NCBI RefSeq assembly: GCF_018334155.1
Contig: NZ_JAGXTP010000001.1
Coordinates: forward strand, 1 to 64,000
DNA from: Devosia litorisediminis
GTDB taxonomy: Bacteria > Pseudomonadota > Alphaproteobacteria > Rhizobiales > Devosiaceae
Direction: 5' to 3'
DNA length: 64,000 nt
Of this stretch, positions 1 through 8,667 are shown piece by piece. The notes beneath the pieces were generated by a model. The model worked only from the letters and a program-made list of their open reading frames with translations. It was not told the DNA's origin and did not search any database. Position numbers and translations under genes: made by a program. Position 1 is the first letter of the stretch, and each line of letters begins with the position of its first letter.

Positions 1-45
1 CTGCCAAAAACGTATGATCTCATTACGATGTCGAAAAAGAATAAA

Positions 46-77
46 AGAAGCCCTCACTGGAAACAGTGAGGGCTTCT
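46..77. terminator. Hairpin terminator, probably bidirectional
   Basis: A perfect 13-bp stem (46-58 with 65-77) closes a 6-base loop. The minus-strand reading continues into a T-rich tract (complement of 35-45), which makes a better intrinsic terminator than the plus-strand reading, which has only a short run of T. It most likely ends a gene lying left of the window, or insulates that gene from the one starting at 172. Confidence 0.7.
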
Positions 78-171
78 TGCGTTCAAAAAACCAAAATAAC
101 AAACAAAACAAACGCCAAGGGCTGCCGGAACAACGCCGTGCTGAGAGGCTTGCACAAGGGGAGAGGCCGAG

Positions 172-717
172 ATGGAGCAGGACAGGCTGAAACCCGACTG
201 CGACAGCTGTGCAGCATTGTGCTGCATTGCCCTGGCGTTCGATCGTTCCCTGAAATTCAGCTTCGACAAGGCGGCCGGCGAGGTGTGCCGGAACCTTGAT
301 GGCTGCCATGCCTGCACCATCCACAGTTCGTTATCTGCGCAGGGCATGGGCGGATGTGTCCAGTTTGATTGCCACGGCGCGGGTCAGCGGGTGACCCAGG
401 ATTTGTTTGGCGGTCGCTCCTGGCTGGACGAGCCCGCCATTGTCCCTGCCATGTCTGCCGCCTTCCTGAGCATGATGGATGTTCACGCGGTGCTGGCGCT
501 GATTGATGCTGCCAGGCAATTGCCCCTTTCGGCGGCGCGTGAGCGAGAGAGGGCGACCATAGCAGCAACGCTTGCTCCATCTGAGCCGTGGACCCTGAGT
601 TCGTTGCGTGAAGCGGTCGCGGGCGACGTGGTGCCGCGTGCGCGCGCGTTTCTCAAATCACTGGCAGCAGAGCCACAGGTTGAGAGTTTACGGGGTTCTG
701 CCCGGTCGATACGTTGA
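172..717 (+). CDS. Cysteine-cluster protein (YkgJ-like / pentapeptide-protein N-domain-like)
   Basis: Predicted 181-residue soluble protein with no signal peptide. Nine cysteines fall in the first 67 residues (C10, C13, C17, C18, C39, C45, C48, C62, C67), in a CxxCxxxCC...C...CxxC...C...C order. This resembles the zinc/iron-chelating YkgJ-type cysteine domain and the domain found at the N-terminus of some pentapeptide-repeat proteins, but no pentapeptide repeats follow. The C-terminal half is an alanine/leucine-rich, probably helical region. A purine-rich GGGGAGAGG upstream of the ATG supports the start. A metal-binding role is inference; the exact function is unknown. The stop lies just before the mechanosensitive channel gene, so the two may be cotranscribed. 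Confidence 0.7.
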   Translation: MEQDRLKPDCDSCAALCCIALAFDRSLKFSFDKAAGEVCRNLDGCHACTIHSSLSAQGMGGCVQFDCHGAGQRVTQDLFGGRSWLDEPAIVPAMSAAFLSMMDVHAVLALIDAARQLPLSAARERERATIAATLAPSEPWTLSSLREAVAGDVVPRARAFLKSLAAEPQVESLRGSARSIR

Positions 718-779
718 GGGGGCGGGTGACATCAGAACCCGTTCGTCGTGTCTGTCTCCTACACATGCAAAGTTGGTCA

Positions 780-3038
780 ATGCGCTACTTCTTCATTCTC
801 GTCAGTTTGCTGGCCCTGATGTTCCCCGCCCATGCACAGACGAGCCTGTTGGGGCTTGGGGAATCGAGTGAGACCGCCTCTGAAGCGACAGGGAGCACCG
901 ACGCCAGTATCGATGCGCTGATCAAGATCATCGAGAATGACGAAACCCGGGCAGCGCTGATCGAGCGGCTGCAGCAGGCAGAGGGCGGCGAAGCGAGTGC
1001 GTCCGCCGGCGAACCGGCGTCTGCGGATCTGAGCATTGTCCGACAGGTGGCGGAATATACCCAGGCAGCGGCCGAAGGGGCTTCGGCCACCATTCTTTCG
1101 CTAGGCGCGGTGTTCATGGATCTGCAGGCCGGAATCAGCGGGACCGATGGCGCCAGCCTGTCGATGTTCATGGATGTTGTCGGTCCGGTTCTGCTGGTGG
1201 CTGTTGGGCTGTTCGGCAGCTATCTGGTGCTGCGCATGCTGGCGCATCTCTTGAGCGGCCGCATGGCTGCCGGCCTTGAGCGCAAGGGATGGCTGCGTCG
1301 TGTGGTTGGTGCCTTGCTCGCTGTGCTGATTGACCTGAGTACCGTGTTACTGGCCTGGGGCATTGGCTATGTGGTGGCCCTGAATTTTTCCGGCGCGACG
1401 CCGGGCCGGATGGGTATCAACCAGTCATTGCTGCTCAATGCTTTCTTGCTGGTGGAAATTACCAAGCTTGTGGTGCGTGCCGTATTGGCGCCGCGACTGC
1501 CAGCGCTGCGCATGCTGCCGGTGACTGATGACAATGCTGCCTATTGGTTTTTCTGGATCAGCCGGATCATTTCGCTGATTGGCTATACGTTCCTGTTTAT
1601 CGCGCCGCTACTGGCAGCCAATCTGTCCCCCGCCATGGCCGCGGCGGTCAAGGTGCTGGTCATGGCCACGGCGGCCACCATTGCCATCATCATCGTGATG
1701 CAGAACCGGGATGATGTCCGCAACTGGCTGAACAGCCGTGCGGAAAAGCGTGAGGACGGCCTGGGTCACTTTCTGGTGGCGCTGGGGCGCTCCTGGCACG
1801 TAATCGCCATCGTCTATCTGCTGGCCCTGCTGGTGGTGTGGTTTGCCAATCCCGAGGAGGCATTGCCCTTCATGCTGGCGGCGACCGTGCAGTCGGTACT
1901 TGCCGTTATTGTGGGGGTGGTGATCGTCAGTGTGATTACCCGTTTTGTCAGTACCGGGCTCAACCTGCCCAGCGACATCAAGGACCGTTTGCCGCTGCTG
2001 GAGACCCGGTTGAAGGCCTTCGTTCCCAAGGTCATGCAGGTCGTACGCTGGGTAGTGATCGTGGGCGTGGTGCTCGCCATCGCGCAGGCCTGGTCGGTGT
2101 TTGATTTCGCGGGCTGGATCAGTACCGATGAAGGGCAGGGGTTTGCAGGGTCGGTGATCTCGGCTGCGCTGATCATTCTGGTGTGTCTGGTGCTTTATGT
2201 GGCGGTATCGTCATGGATCGAGTTCCGGCTCAACCCCAATTTCGGCTCGGTACCGACAGCGCGTGAAAAGACGCTGCTGGGTCTGTTCCGCAATGCCTTC
2301 ACCATCGCCCTGGTGGTGTTCGGGGTGATGCTGGCGCTGGCCCAGATCGGGGTTAATATCGCGCCATTGCTGGCCGGTGCCGGTGTCATCGGTCTGGCCA
2401 TCGGCTTTGGTGCCCAAAGCCTGGTGCAGGATATCATCACGGGCATCTTCATCCAGTTCGAGAATGTGATGAACGAGGGCGACGTGGTCGCCGTTGGTGA
2501 CAAATCCGGCGTAGTGGAAAAGCTCACCATCCGCTCGGTGACCATTCGCGACCTGAGCGGCACCGTGCATCTGATCCCGTTCTCCTCGGTGTCTCAGGTC
2601 AGCAATATGGTGCGTGGGTTCTCCTTCCATCTTTCGGAAATGGGCGTGGCCTATGACAGCGATATTCCGGCGGTCAAACAGGCGATGTTTGATGCGTTTG
2701 ATCGTCTGATGGAGACCGAGCACAAGGACCATATCCTGGACAATCTTGAGATGCATGGCGTCACCGGGTTTGGCGATTCCGCCATTACGGTGCGGGCGCG
2801 CATCAAGACGGTGCCGGGTGAGCAGTGGTCGACAGGCCGGGCCTATAACGAGATCATCAAGAGCGTGTTTGAAGAACGCGGTATTGAGATCCCCTATCCA
2901 CACGTCACCTATGTGGCGCCTGCCAGTCCATCAAAGCCGTCCAAATCCACCAATATGCCACCCCAGGTGGAGGGCACCGCCAAGGCGCTGGAAAGTGACG
3001 GCCCCAATGAGGCTGATGATGGTGGCAGCGAGCGCTAG
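780..3038 (+). CDS. Mechanosensitive ion channel, large MscS family
   Basis: About 752 residues. A cleavable signal-like segment ending in AHAQ starts at the chosen ATG; an in-frame ATG at 765 and a TTG at 714 are alternatives, and none has a clear Shine-Dalgarno. A periplasmic, Ala/Glu-rich N-terminal region of about 120 residues is followed by roughly ten hydrophobic segments. From about residue 530 comes the conserved MscS core: a Gly/Ala-rich pore helix (GAGVIGLAIGFGAQSLVQ), the beta domain (GDVVAVGDKSGVVEKL) and a C-terminal alpha/beta domain, then a charged tail. MscS proteins open under membrane tension and release solutes on osmotic downshift. The length and extra transmembrane segments place this among the large multi-helix members rather than the 3-helix MscS type. 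Confidence 0.9.
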   Translation: MRYFFILVSLLALMFPAHAQTSLLGLGESSETASEATGSTDASIDALIKIIENDETRAALIERLQQAEGGEASASAGEPASADLSIVRQVAEYTQAAAEGASATILSLGAVFMDLQAGISGTDGASLSMFMDVVGPVLLVAVGLFGSYLVLRMLAHLLSGRMAAGLERKGWLRRVVGALLAVLIDLSTVLLAWGIGYVVALNFSGATPGRMGINQSLLLNAFLLVEITKLVVRAVLAPRLPALRMLPVTDDNAAYWFFWISRIISLIGYTFLFIAPLLAANLSPAMAAAVKVLVMATAATIAIIIVMQNRDDVRNWLNSRAEKREDGLGHFLVALGRSWHVIAIVYLLALLVVWFANPEEALPFMLAATVQSVLAVIVGVVIVSVITRFVSTGLNLPSDIKDRLPLLETRLKAFVPKVMQVVRWVVIVGVVLAIAQAWSVFDFAGWISTDEGQGFAGSVISAALIILVCLVLYVAVSSWIEFRLNPNFGSVPTAREKTLLGLFRNAFTIALVVFGVMLALAQIGVNIAPLLAGAGVIGLAIGFGAQSLVQDIITGIFIQFENVMNEGDVVAVGDKSGVVEKLTIRSVTIRDLSGTVHLIPFSSVSQVSNMVRGFSFHLSEMGVAYDSDIPAVKQAMFDAFDRLMETEHKDHILDNLEMHGVTGFGDSAITVRARIKTVPGEQWSTGRAYNEIIKSVFEERGIEIPYPHVTYVAPASPSKPSKSTNMPPQVEGTAKALESDGPNEADDGGSER

Positions 3039-3172
3039 CGGCTAACGGCTTTGTGAAGCGAACAGAGGTTTGCCTTAAACCCCTCTTAATTTGGTGGGTT
3101 AATAATGTGATACGCGCCTGTTGCGGCACAGCCGGCGCAAGCTTTGCAAAATTGCGTATCACGAGGCTCGTC

Positions 3173-4390
3173 ATGTTTTTTGCGGACGGCAACACTGTTC
3201 CGTTTTCTCGCCGCCTGTCGGCTCTGGCTCTGGGGGCTCTGCTCAGTCTGGGCAGCCTTGCGCCTGCCTGGGCCAATAGCGCCGATTTCGTGCGCTCGCT
3301 ATGGCCACAGGCTGAAGCGCGCGGGGTCAGCCGGTCGGCGTTCGAGAAAGCCTTTGCCAGCTATAGCTATCAGCCCAAGGTGATGGAGCTGACGCGCAAG
3401 CAGCCCGAATTCAGCCAGACCGTGCAGCAATATCTGGCCAAGCGGGTCACCGATGGTCAGGCCAGCAAGGGCCGGGCCATGCGGCAGGAGTGGAACCAGA
3501 CCCTGACCGGGGCGCAGCAGCGCTGGGGCGTGCAGCCCGAGATCGTACTGGCCATCTGGGGCATGGAAACCAATTTCGGCGGCTTCATGGGGGGCGAAAA
3601 TACCGTGCATGCGCTGGCCACGCTGACCGAGGGCGGCTATCGCACGAGCTTTTTCCGCGAAGAATTGCTGACAGCGTTGCGCATCATCAGTGATGGGCAT
3701 GTGAGCGCTGATAACATGACGGGATCATGGGCCGGTGCGATGGGTCATACCCAGTTCATGCCGACGAGCTTCATGCGCTATGCGGTCGACTACAATGGCG
3801 ACGGACGCAAGGATATCTGGAACTCGGTGCAGGATGCGCTGGGCTCCACGGCAAATTACCTGAATAGTTTCAAATGGCGACCCGGCGAGACCTGGGGCTA
3901 TGAGGTCAAGTTGCCTAGCGGTTTCGATTTCGCCAAGGCACGCAGCATGGACCGGGCGCCGCTGAGCCAGTGGCAGGCCATGGGCATCCAGCGCACATCG
4001 GGGCGGGCCTTCCCGCGACCCAATGATGTCGGCCGGCTCTATATGCCGGCGGGGGCCAGCGGACCGGTGTTTCTGCTGCTGCCCAATTTCGATGTGATCA
4101 AGCGCTACAATAATTCGGACAGCTATGCCCTGGCAGTTGGTCATCTGGCGGACCGCATTATCGGCGGCGGCGATTTTGCCACGCCATGGCCGGCCGGGGA
4201 CTTTGCGCTGAACGCGGCGCAGCGTGCCGAGCTGCAGACCCTACTGACGCGCGCCGGTTTTGATACCGGAACGCCCGATGGCAAGATCGGTCCCAAGACC
4301 CGCGCGGCGGTGATCGCCTATCAGAACCGGGTGGGTCTGCCTGCTGACGGATTCGCGTCCGGGCGCCTGCTGCAGCGCCTTCAACGTTAG
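3173..4390 (+). CDS. Lytic murein transglycosylase (MltB/SLT_2 type) with peptidoglycan-binding domain
   Basis: About 405 residues. The ATG at 3173 follows an ACGAGG motif and begins a signal peptide ending in APAWA. The SLT_2 catalytic domain follows, with the catalytic glutamate in WGMETNFG (E132), the GAMGHTQFMPTSF motif and the YNGDGRKDIW loop. From about residue 345 there is a C-terminal PG_binding_1 domain (PDGKIGPKTRAAVIAYQ). The family cleaves the glycan strand non-hydrolytically to 1,6-anhydro-muropeptides in the periplasm, for wall turnover. No lipobox cysteine is visible, so the protein should be soluble periplasmic rather than outer-membrane anchored like E. coli MltB. Confidence 0.92.
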   Translation: MFFADGNTVPFSRRLSALALGALLSLGSLAPAWANSADFVRSLWPQAEARGVSRSAFEKAFASYSYQPKVMELTRKQPEFSQTVQQYLAKRVTDGQASKGRAMRQEWNQTLTGAQQRWGVQPEIVLAIWGMETNFGGFMGGENTVHALATLTEGGYRTSFFREELLTALRIISDGHVSADNMTGSWAGAMGHTQFMPTSFMRYAVDYNGDGRKDIWNSVQDALGSTANYLNSFKWRPGETWGYEVKLPSGFDFAKARSMDRAPLSQWQAMGIQRTSGRAFPRPNDVGRLYMPAGASGPVFLLLPNFDVIKRYNNSDSYALAVGHLADRIIGGGDFATPWPAGDFALNAAQRAELQTLLTRAGFDTGTPDGKIGPKTRAAVIAYQNRVGLPADGFASGRLLQRLQR

Positions 4391-4444
4391 CAGTCTGTTA
4401 ACCATACGGTAACGGTTTGGGAACACTCTGGGCCTGCTTAAGTA

Positions 4445-4483
4445 GAGGGCAGGCGAGTCTCAGCGATCGAGACGCCTGCCCTC
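4445..4483. terminator. Long imperfect hairpin between mltB-like gene and esterase
   Basis: A 10-bp outer stem (4445-4454 with 4474-4483) and a 5-bp inner stem (4457-4461 with 4469-4473) are separated by a 2-base bulge, with a 7-base loop. The following CGCCCATTTCC is only weakly T-rich, so this could be a poor intrinsic terminator for the transglycosylase gene or a processed mRNA element upstream of the esterase. Confidence 0.5.
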
Positions 4484-4570
4484 GCCCATTTCCGTACCAT
4501 GGTTGGACTGCCACAAATTGTTCGGTTTTATCCATTACCGATCCGCTTCCCTTGTCGAACGCATAAGCTC

Positions 4571-5581
4571 ATGAAAACCCTGATCATCCGACTTCGTCGT
4601 GCCAGCGCGGCGCTCCTGCTGCTGGTGGCCGTTCTGCCCGTGCCCGCTTTTGCGCTCTCGGTGATGGACCCATTCAACCTGCCCACCGCCATGGATGGTG
4701 GCACCGTCAAGGTCGGGGATGGCGTTGCCTATGCAGACGGGCCACGGCATCGGCTTGACGTCTATGCGCCTGAGGCGCGGGGTGCAGCGGCGCCCGTGGT
4801 GTTCTTCATCTATGGCGGCGGCTGGAACCGTGGCGAGCGCAGCGATTATCAGTTCGTGGGGCGGGCCCTTGCGGCGCGTGGCTTCGTGGCGGTGATTGCC
4901 GATTACCGTCTGGTGCCCGAGGTGCAGTATCCCGGGTTCCTGGAAGACAGCGCCAAGGCGCTCAAATGGGTGCAGGACAATATTGCCAATTATGGCGGTG
5001 ATCCCAAACGGCTGTTTCTGGCAGGCCATTCGGCGGGCGCCTACAATGCGACCATGCTGGCGCTCGACCCCTCATTCCTGCGCGAATACGGCGTGAACAT
5101 GAACATTCTGGGGGTGGCGGCGCTATCGGGGCCGTATGACTTCTATCCCTTCGAATATGGCGAGGTACAGAATGCCTTTGGCGGTGCGCCGAACCCGGAA
5201 GGCACCCAGCCGATCAACCTTGTGACCAGTCAGACCCCGCCCATGTATCTGGCGACCGGCACCACCGACCCGATCGTGCGCATGCAGAATACCGAGCGGT
5301 TTGCGCAGAAGCTCAAGGATAGCGGGATTTGGGTGACCACGCGCTACTATGAAGGCTTTGGCCATATGGAGCCCGTGATTGCCATGGGTGCGGTGTGGCG
5401 TTGGCGCATGCCGGTGCTGGACGACATGGTGGCGTTCTTCCAGATGTTTGGCGCCTTTCCAAGCGGTGTGCCCTATGTGGCCGTCGCGCCCGATGCCCCC
5501 GAGCAATTGCCGGAGGCGATCGCGCCGATGGACCAGATCGTGCAGCAACTCAATGCGATGTTCCAACCCATCGAGAACTGA
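4571..5581 (+). CDS. Secreted alpha/beta-hydrolase (BD-FAE-like esterase)
   Basis: About 336 residues. The ATG at 4571 is chosen because it starts a clean signal peptide (MKTLIIRLRR, hydrophobic core, PAFA cleavage); an in-frame ATG at 4499 would add 24 residues. Catalytic features of the esterase/lipase alpha/beta-hydrolase fold are present: an oxyanion motif IYGGGW, nucleophile S154 in GHSAGAYN, the acid in TGTTDP and the histidine in GFGHME. The family hydrolyses carboxylic esters such as acetyl or feruloyl groups; the substrate here is unknown. A clear paralogue without a signal peptide lies at 8668-9498. A periplasmic location is predicted. Confidence 0.85.
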   Translation: MKTLIIRLRRASAALLLLVAVLPVPAFALSVMDPFNLPTAMDGGTVKVGDGVAYADGPRHRLDVYAPEARGAAAPVVFFIYGGGWNRGERSDYQFVGRALAARGFVAVIADYRLVPEVQYPGFLEDSAKALKWVQDNIANYGGDPKRLFLAGHSAGAYNATMLALDPSFLREYGVNMNILGVAALSGPYDFYPFEYGEVQNAFGGAPNPEGTQPINLVTSQTPPMYLATGTTDPIVRMQNTERFAQKLKDSGIWVTTRYYEGFGHMEPVIAMGAVWRWRMPVLDDMVAFFQMFGAFPSGVPYVAVAPDAPEQLPEAIAPMDQIVQQLNAMFQPIEN

Positions 5582-5613
5582 CGCTGGCGCGGGAATCGCG
5601 CTAGCGTTGCGGC

Positions 5614-6225
5614 ATGGGCGATCATCTTAAATTTGCCGGCGCTGATGCCGCGACGCAACGCGCGGCGCTGGTGCAAATCATGCGGTCGCAACCCGAACTG
5701 ATGGATGTGCTTGAGGGGCTACGCGCGTTGGCGCTGCCCGATCCGTTGCTGACGTCCGGCGCGATCTACAACACGGTCTGGAACCATCTGACGGGGCGAC
5801 CGGCCCTGACCGGGGTCAACGATATAGATGTATTCTATTTCGACGGAAGCGATCTCAGCTGGGGCGCCGAGGACAAGATGATCAGGGCGCTCGAAGCGCG
5901 CTTTGCTCACCTTCCCGTGCCCGTGCAGGTCCGCAACCAGGCGCGGGTACATCTCTGGTTCGAGCAGAAGTTCGGTAGTCCATTCACGCCGCTGACATCG
6001 TCCTCCGAGATGCTGGGGCGCTACGCATCCAAGACCCATGCTGTTGGTGCGAGATTGCTGGCGGATGGGGAGATCGAGGTCTTCGCGCCGTTTGGGCTCG
6101 ACGACATGTTCTCGTTCCGCATGGTGCCCAACCCTGTGCTGAACAATCGCATCGCCCATAACAAGAAGGGCGAACGGGCGCTAACCTTCTGGCCTGAGCT
6201 GACCCTGGTACCCTGGCCCGATTGA
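5614..6225 (+). CDS. Nucleotidyltransferase-fold family protein (NTP_transf_6 / DUF925)
   Basis: A 203-residue cytoplasmic protein matching the COG3575-type nucleotidyltransferase family. The diagnostic GVNDIDVFYFD carries the paired aspartates of the polymerase-beta-like fold, and TSGAIYNTVWN and FAPFGLDDMFSFRMVPNP are typical family motifs. Substrate and biological role of this family are not established. It starts 32 bases after the esterase stop and ends at a bidirectional terminator, so it may be cotranscribed with the esterase. Confidence 0.82.
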   Translation: MGDHLKFAGADAATQRAALVQIMRSQPELMDVLEGLRALALPDPLLTSGAIYNTVWNHLTGRPALTGVNDIDVFYFDGSDLSWGAEDKMIRALEARFAHLPVPVQVRNQARVHLWFEQKFGSPFTPLTSSSEMLGRYASKTHAVGARLLADGEIEVFAPFGLDDMFSFRMVPNPVLNNRIAHNKKGERALTFWPELTLVPWPD

Positions 6226-6241
6226 GGGCTTTGCGGCCCCA

Positions 6242-6275
6242 AACAAAAACGCCCGGCGCACGGCCGGGCGGTTTG
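6242..6275. terminator. Bidirectional intrinsic terminator
   Basis: An 8-bp GC-rich stem (6250-6257 with 6263-6270) has a 5-base loop, flanked on the left by an A-rich run and on the right by GTTTG. It separates two convergent genes, the nucleotidyltransferase (+) and bacterioferritin (-), and can serve both. Confidence 0.8.
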
Positions 6276-6298
6276 AAATTGTCTTTGGTGCGATTGGC

Positions 6299-6784
6299 TC
6301 AGTCGGCCTGATCGGCAGATGCCGAATTGAGCTGGCCGTATTTCTCAGGACCAATCTTGTCGAGTAGCTCGAGCTGGGTTTCAAGGAAGTCGATGTGACC
6401 TTCCTCGTCCGTCAGCAGCGCCTCGAACAGGTTCTTGGAGACATAGTCGCCCAGTTCCTCGCACAGCTCACGGCTGGCCTTGTAGGCGGCGCGGGCTTCG
6501 TACTCGCCGGCCAGATCGGCCTCGAGCACTTCCTTGATGGTCTGTCCGATGCGCAGAGGCGCAACGCGCTGCAGATTGGGATGACCCTCGAGGAAAATGA
6601 TGCGCTCGATCAGACGATCTGCGTGATGCATTTCCTCAATGGATTCTGCGCGTTCCTTGCTGGCCAGCTTCTTGAAGCCCCAGTCGTCCAGGAGACGGAA
6701 GTGAACCCAGTACTGATTGACCGCACCAAGTTCGAGAAAGAGGGCCTCGTTAAGCCGCTCGATGACTTTTGCTTCGCCTTTCAC
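6299..6784 (-). CDS. bfr: Bacterioferritin
   Basis: A 161-residue ferritin-like four-helix bundle, starting [11 protein letters not shown] and containing the diiron ligands in [23 protein letters not shown] and EEGHIDFLE. Bacterioferritin stores iron as a ferric mineral in a heme-bearing 24-mer. The GTG start at 6784 is chosen because it gives the canonical family N-terminus and has GGAG eight bases upstream; the longer open frame to 7021 is a shadow of the ferredoxin gene. The start lies inside the 3' end of the upstream ferredoxin gene (35-base overlap), implying coupled translation. Confidence 0.93.
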   Translation of the reverse strand: MKGEAKVIERLNEALFLELGAVNQYWVHFRLLDDWGFKKLASKERAESIEEMHHADRLIERIIFLEGHPNLQRVAPLRIGQTIKEVLEADLAGEYEARAAYKASRELCEELGDYVSKNLFEALLTDEEGHIDFLETQLELLDKIGPEKYGQLNSASADQAD

Positions 6785-7061
6785 GACGTACTCCGCTTCG
6801 TTGCTGCTTGAGTTTTTCCAGCCCAGACTGCAGTGAAACGAGTTCGCCGGCGGGAAGGGCTTGCTGTGCGTGGTAGTTTTCGGTGACCCGCACGATAATG
6901 TCCACCACATTCGGCACGCAACCGCCGCATTTGGCACGGCGATTGAGCTCACTGTAGACCATTGCCGGCACCACCAGTTGCCACGGATCGGCGCACAGGA
7001 GATCCAGGACGATGTCCTCAATCTCTTTGGACGTGATCATATTGCACTGGCAAACGAGCAT
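6750..7061 (-). CDS. bfd: Bacterioferritin-associated ferredoxin
   Basis: A 103-residue [2Fe-2S] protein of the BFD family. Four cysteine ligands are visible as C4-x-C6 and C45-x2-C48 (CGGC). In the family, Bfd delivers electrons to bacterioferritin to reduce and release stored iron. The C-terminal 45 residues beyond the Fe-S fold are basic and less conserved, and their coding sequence overlaps the bfr start by 35 bases. A sigma70-like promoter lies just upstream (7099-7128, minus strand). Iron-responsive control is expected, but no convincing Irr, RirA or Fur box was identified by eye. Confidence 0.9.
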   Translation of the reverse strand: MLVCQCNMITSKEIEDIVLDLLCADPWQLVVPAMVYSELNRRAKCGGCVPNVVDIIVRVTENYHAQQALPAGELVSLQSGLEKLKQQRSGVRRERRSKSHRAA

Positions 7062-7098
7062 TGGGACAGCCGTATAGAACGCGAAAACTTGCTGGCCG

Positions 7099-7128
7099 CA
7101 TAAAGCGTCTTCATTAGGTGAATGTCAA
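7099..7128 (-). promoter_or_regulatory. Promoter of bfd-bfr
   Basis: Reading the minus strand, TTGACA (complement of 7123-7128) is followed after 18 bases by TTTATG (complement of 7099-7104), about 38 bases before the bfd start. The -35 is perfect and the -10 is fair. Confidence 0.6.
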
Positions 7129-7151
7129 TGTCAGATTTAGCTGCAGACGTG

Positions 7152-8558
7152 TCAGCGGCGAGCGGCGAGCCAGTCGAGCAGCGCTTCAGCGGGCATCGGG
7201 CGGGCCATGAAGTAGCCCTGGCCTTCCTGACAACCAAGCTGACGCAAATGGCTATAGGCGAACTCGGTCTCAATGCCTTCGGCACAAACGCGGAAGCCAA
7301 GGCCCTGGGCTATGGAGATGATGTGGCGCAGCAGAAAGTCCTCATCGCCGGGCTCCTTGAGCGGGCGGACGAAGGACTGGTCAATCTTGAGCACGTCGGC
7401 GGGGATGTGAGCGATATAGGAAAGATTGGAATAGCCGGAGCCGAAATCATCCAGCGCGACATCCACTCCCGCCTCGCGCAGGCGGCCGAGTTGTTCGACC
7501 GCACAGGCTGAGTTGGTAGCCAGTGTGCCTTCGGTAAATTCAAGTTCGATATGATGGGGTTCCAGCCCAGCGGCGTCGCAATGGTGCAGTAGCACTTCGT
7601 CAAACCCGCCTTCTGACAGGTTGACGGGCGAGGCATTGATTGAGACCCGCATGGCATGGCCAGCGTCGATGAACTGGCGGTTCTGCGCCATGGCGCGAAC
7701 CATCACCCAATCGGTCAGCGGAGTTATCAACGCTGTCTGTTCAGCCAACGGAATGAACTCGGCGGGCGAGATCGCGCCCAGATCAGGATGGTTCCAGCGC
7801 AACAGGGCTTCAACCCCATGACATTGGCCGGTCTGCAGGTTGATGCGGGGCTGGTAGTGCAGCGCCAGTTGATCGGTCGCGGCCATGGCATGGGGCAGAT
7901 CGGCCAGCAGACGGAAGGCGCGCAGATGGGCAGCGTCCGATTTGTGGTTGTAAAAGGCCATGCCATCGGTGGCATTGCGGCTGTCCTGAGCGGCCACCAG
8001 CGCCGCGCGCAGAGATTCTGCGGCGCCCTGTGCCGCGCTGAGGGGAACAAGCCCGACGCCCACATGGGTTTTGATGGGAATGGCGTTGATGGTAATGGCG
8101 CTGGTAAATGCCTTGGCAATTTCAGACGCAACCGCCGGATATTTGGTCGTGTCCTGGACCGGCAAGACCACCGCGAAGCTGAGTACGCTAACGTGATAGA
8201 TGGTCACGCTGTCGGGCAACAGCGACGCCAACAGGTCGGCGCCAGAGCGTACAAAATCTTCGGAAAACGCCATGCCCAGCGCGCGCAGCGTTTCATTGTA
8301 TTGCCTGGCGTCCGCGAGCGTGACCAACACCAGCATGGAAGTGGACCGGGACTGCGCATAGCTGTCGAAATGCTCGATGAACTGTAGCCGATTGGGCAGG
8401 CGCGTGACGTGGTCATAGCGACCAATCTGCGCCAGAAGGGCAGGGTCGAGCGGGACACGCGGGTCAGCGAACGCCGTTGGCGAGGCCGTTTTCTTCCGCA
8501 GTATTGGCTGGTCCACGCGTGGTTTCCCTCTGCTCCGGCTCGGAGGATTGTCTGACAA
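7152..8558 (-). CDS. Cytosolic c-di-GMP phosphodiesterase (degenerate GGDEF + EAL)
   Basis: A 468-residue protein with no membrane segment. Residues about 45-200 form a GGDEF-like domain that keeps LPNRLQF but lacks the GG(D/E)EF signature, so cyclase activity is unlikely. The C-terminal EAL domain is complete: GVEALLRW, INASPVNLS, IELEFTEG, DDFGSGYSNLSYI, LKIDQSF, AEGIETE and GQGYFMARPMP supply the metal and catalytic residues. It should hydrolyse c-di-GMP to pGpG, with the degenerate GGDEF perhaps acting as a GTP sensor. The other c-di-GMP gene in the window is the cyclase at 40603. Confidence 0.9.
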   Translation of the reverse strand: MSDNPPSRSRGKPRVDQPILRKKTASPTAFADPRVPLDPALLAQIGRYDHVTRLPNRLQFIEHFDSYAQSRSTSMLVLVTLADARQYNETLRALGMAFSEDFVRSGADLLASLLPDSVTIYHVSVLSFAVVLPVQDTTKYPAVASEIAKAFTSAITINAIPIKTHVGVGLVPLSAAQGAAESLRAALVAAQDSRNATDGMAFYNHKSDAAHLRAFRLLADLPHAMAATDQLALHYQPRINLQTGQCHGVEALLRWNHPDLGAISPAEFIPLAEQTALITPLTDWVMVRAMAQNRQFIDAGHAMRVSINASPVNLSEGGFDEVLLHHCDAAGLEPHHIELEFTEGTLATNSACAVEQLGRLREAGVDVALDDFGSGYSNLSYIAHIPADVLKIDQSFVRPLKEPGDEDFLLRHIISIAQGLGFRVCAEGIETEFAYSHLRQLGCQEGQGYFMARPMPAEALLDWLAARR

Positions 8559-8623
8559 TATGTCGCAGCGCCTTAAGCGTGCGTGAATCTGTTCGCCATC
8601 AATGGGTAATCAGTGAAACAATT

Positions 8624-8652
8624 TTGACGCCTGGACCGTATCTTACGAGATA
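8624..8652 (+). promoter_or_regulatory. Possible promoter of the cytosolic esterase gene
   Basis: TTGACG (8624-8629) and GAGATA (8647-8652) are spaced by 17 bases, just ahead of the ATG at 8668. The -10 match is modest. Confidence 0.35.
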
Positions 8653-8667
8653 TACAACAGGGACATC

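Noticed and set aside
4445..4483. REP-like or mobile repeat
   Set aside because: Only one copy was seen in the window; a hairpin terminator is the simpler reading.
6785..7021. N-terminal extension of bacterioferritin
   Set aside because: It reads the bfd gene out of frame; the GTG at 6784 gives the family N-terminus and has GGAG upstream.
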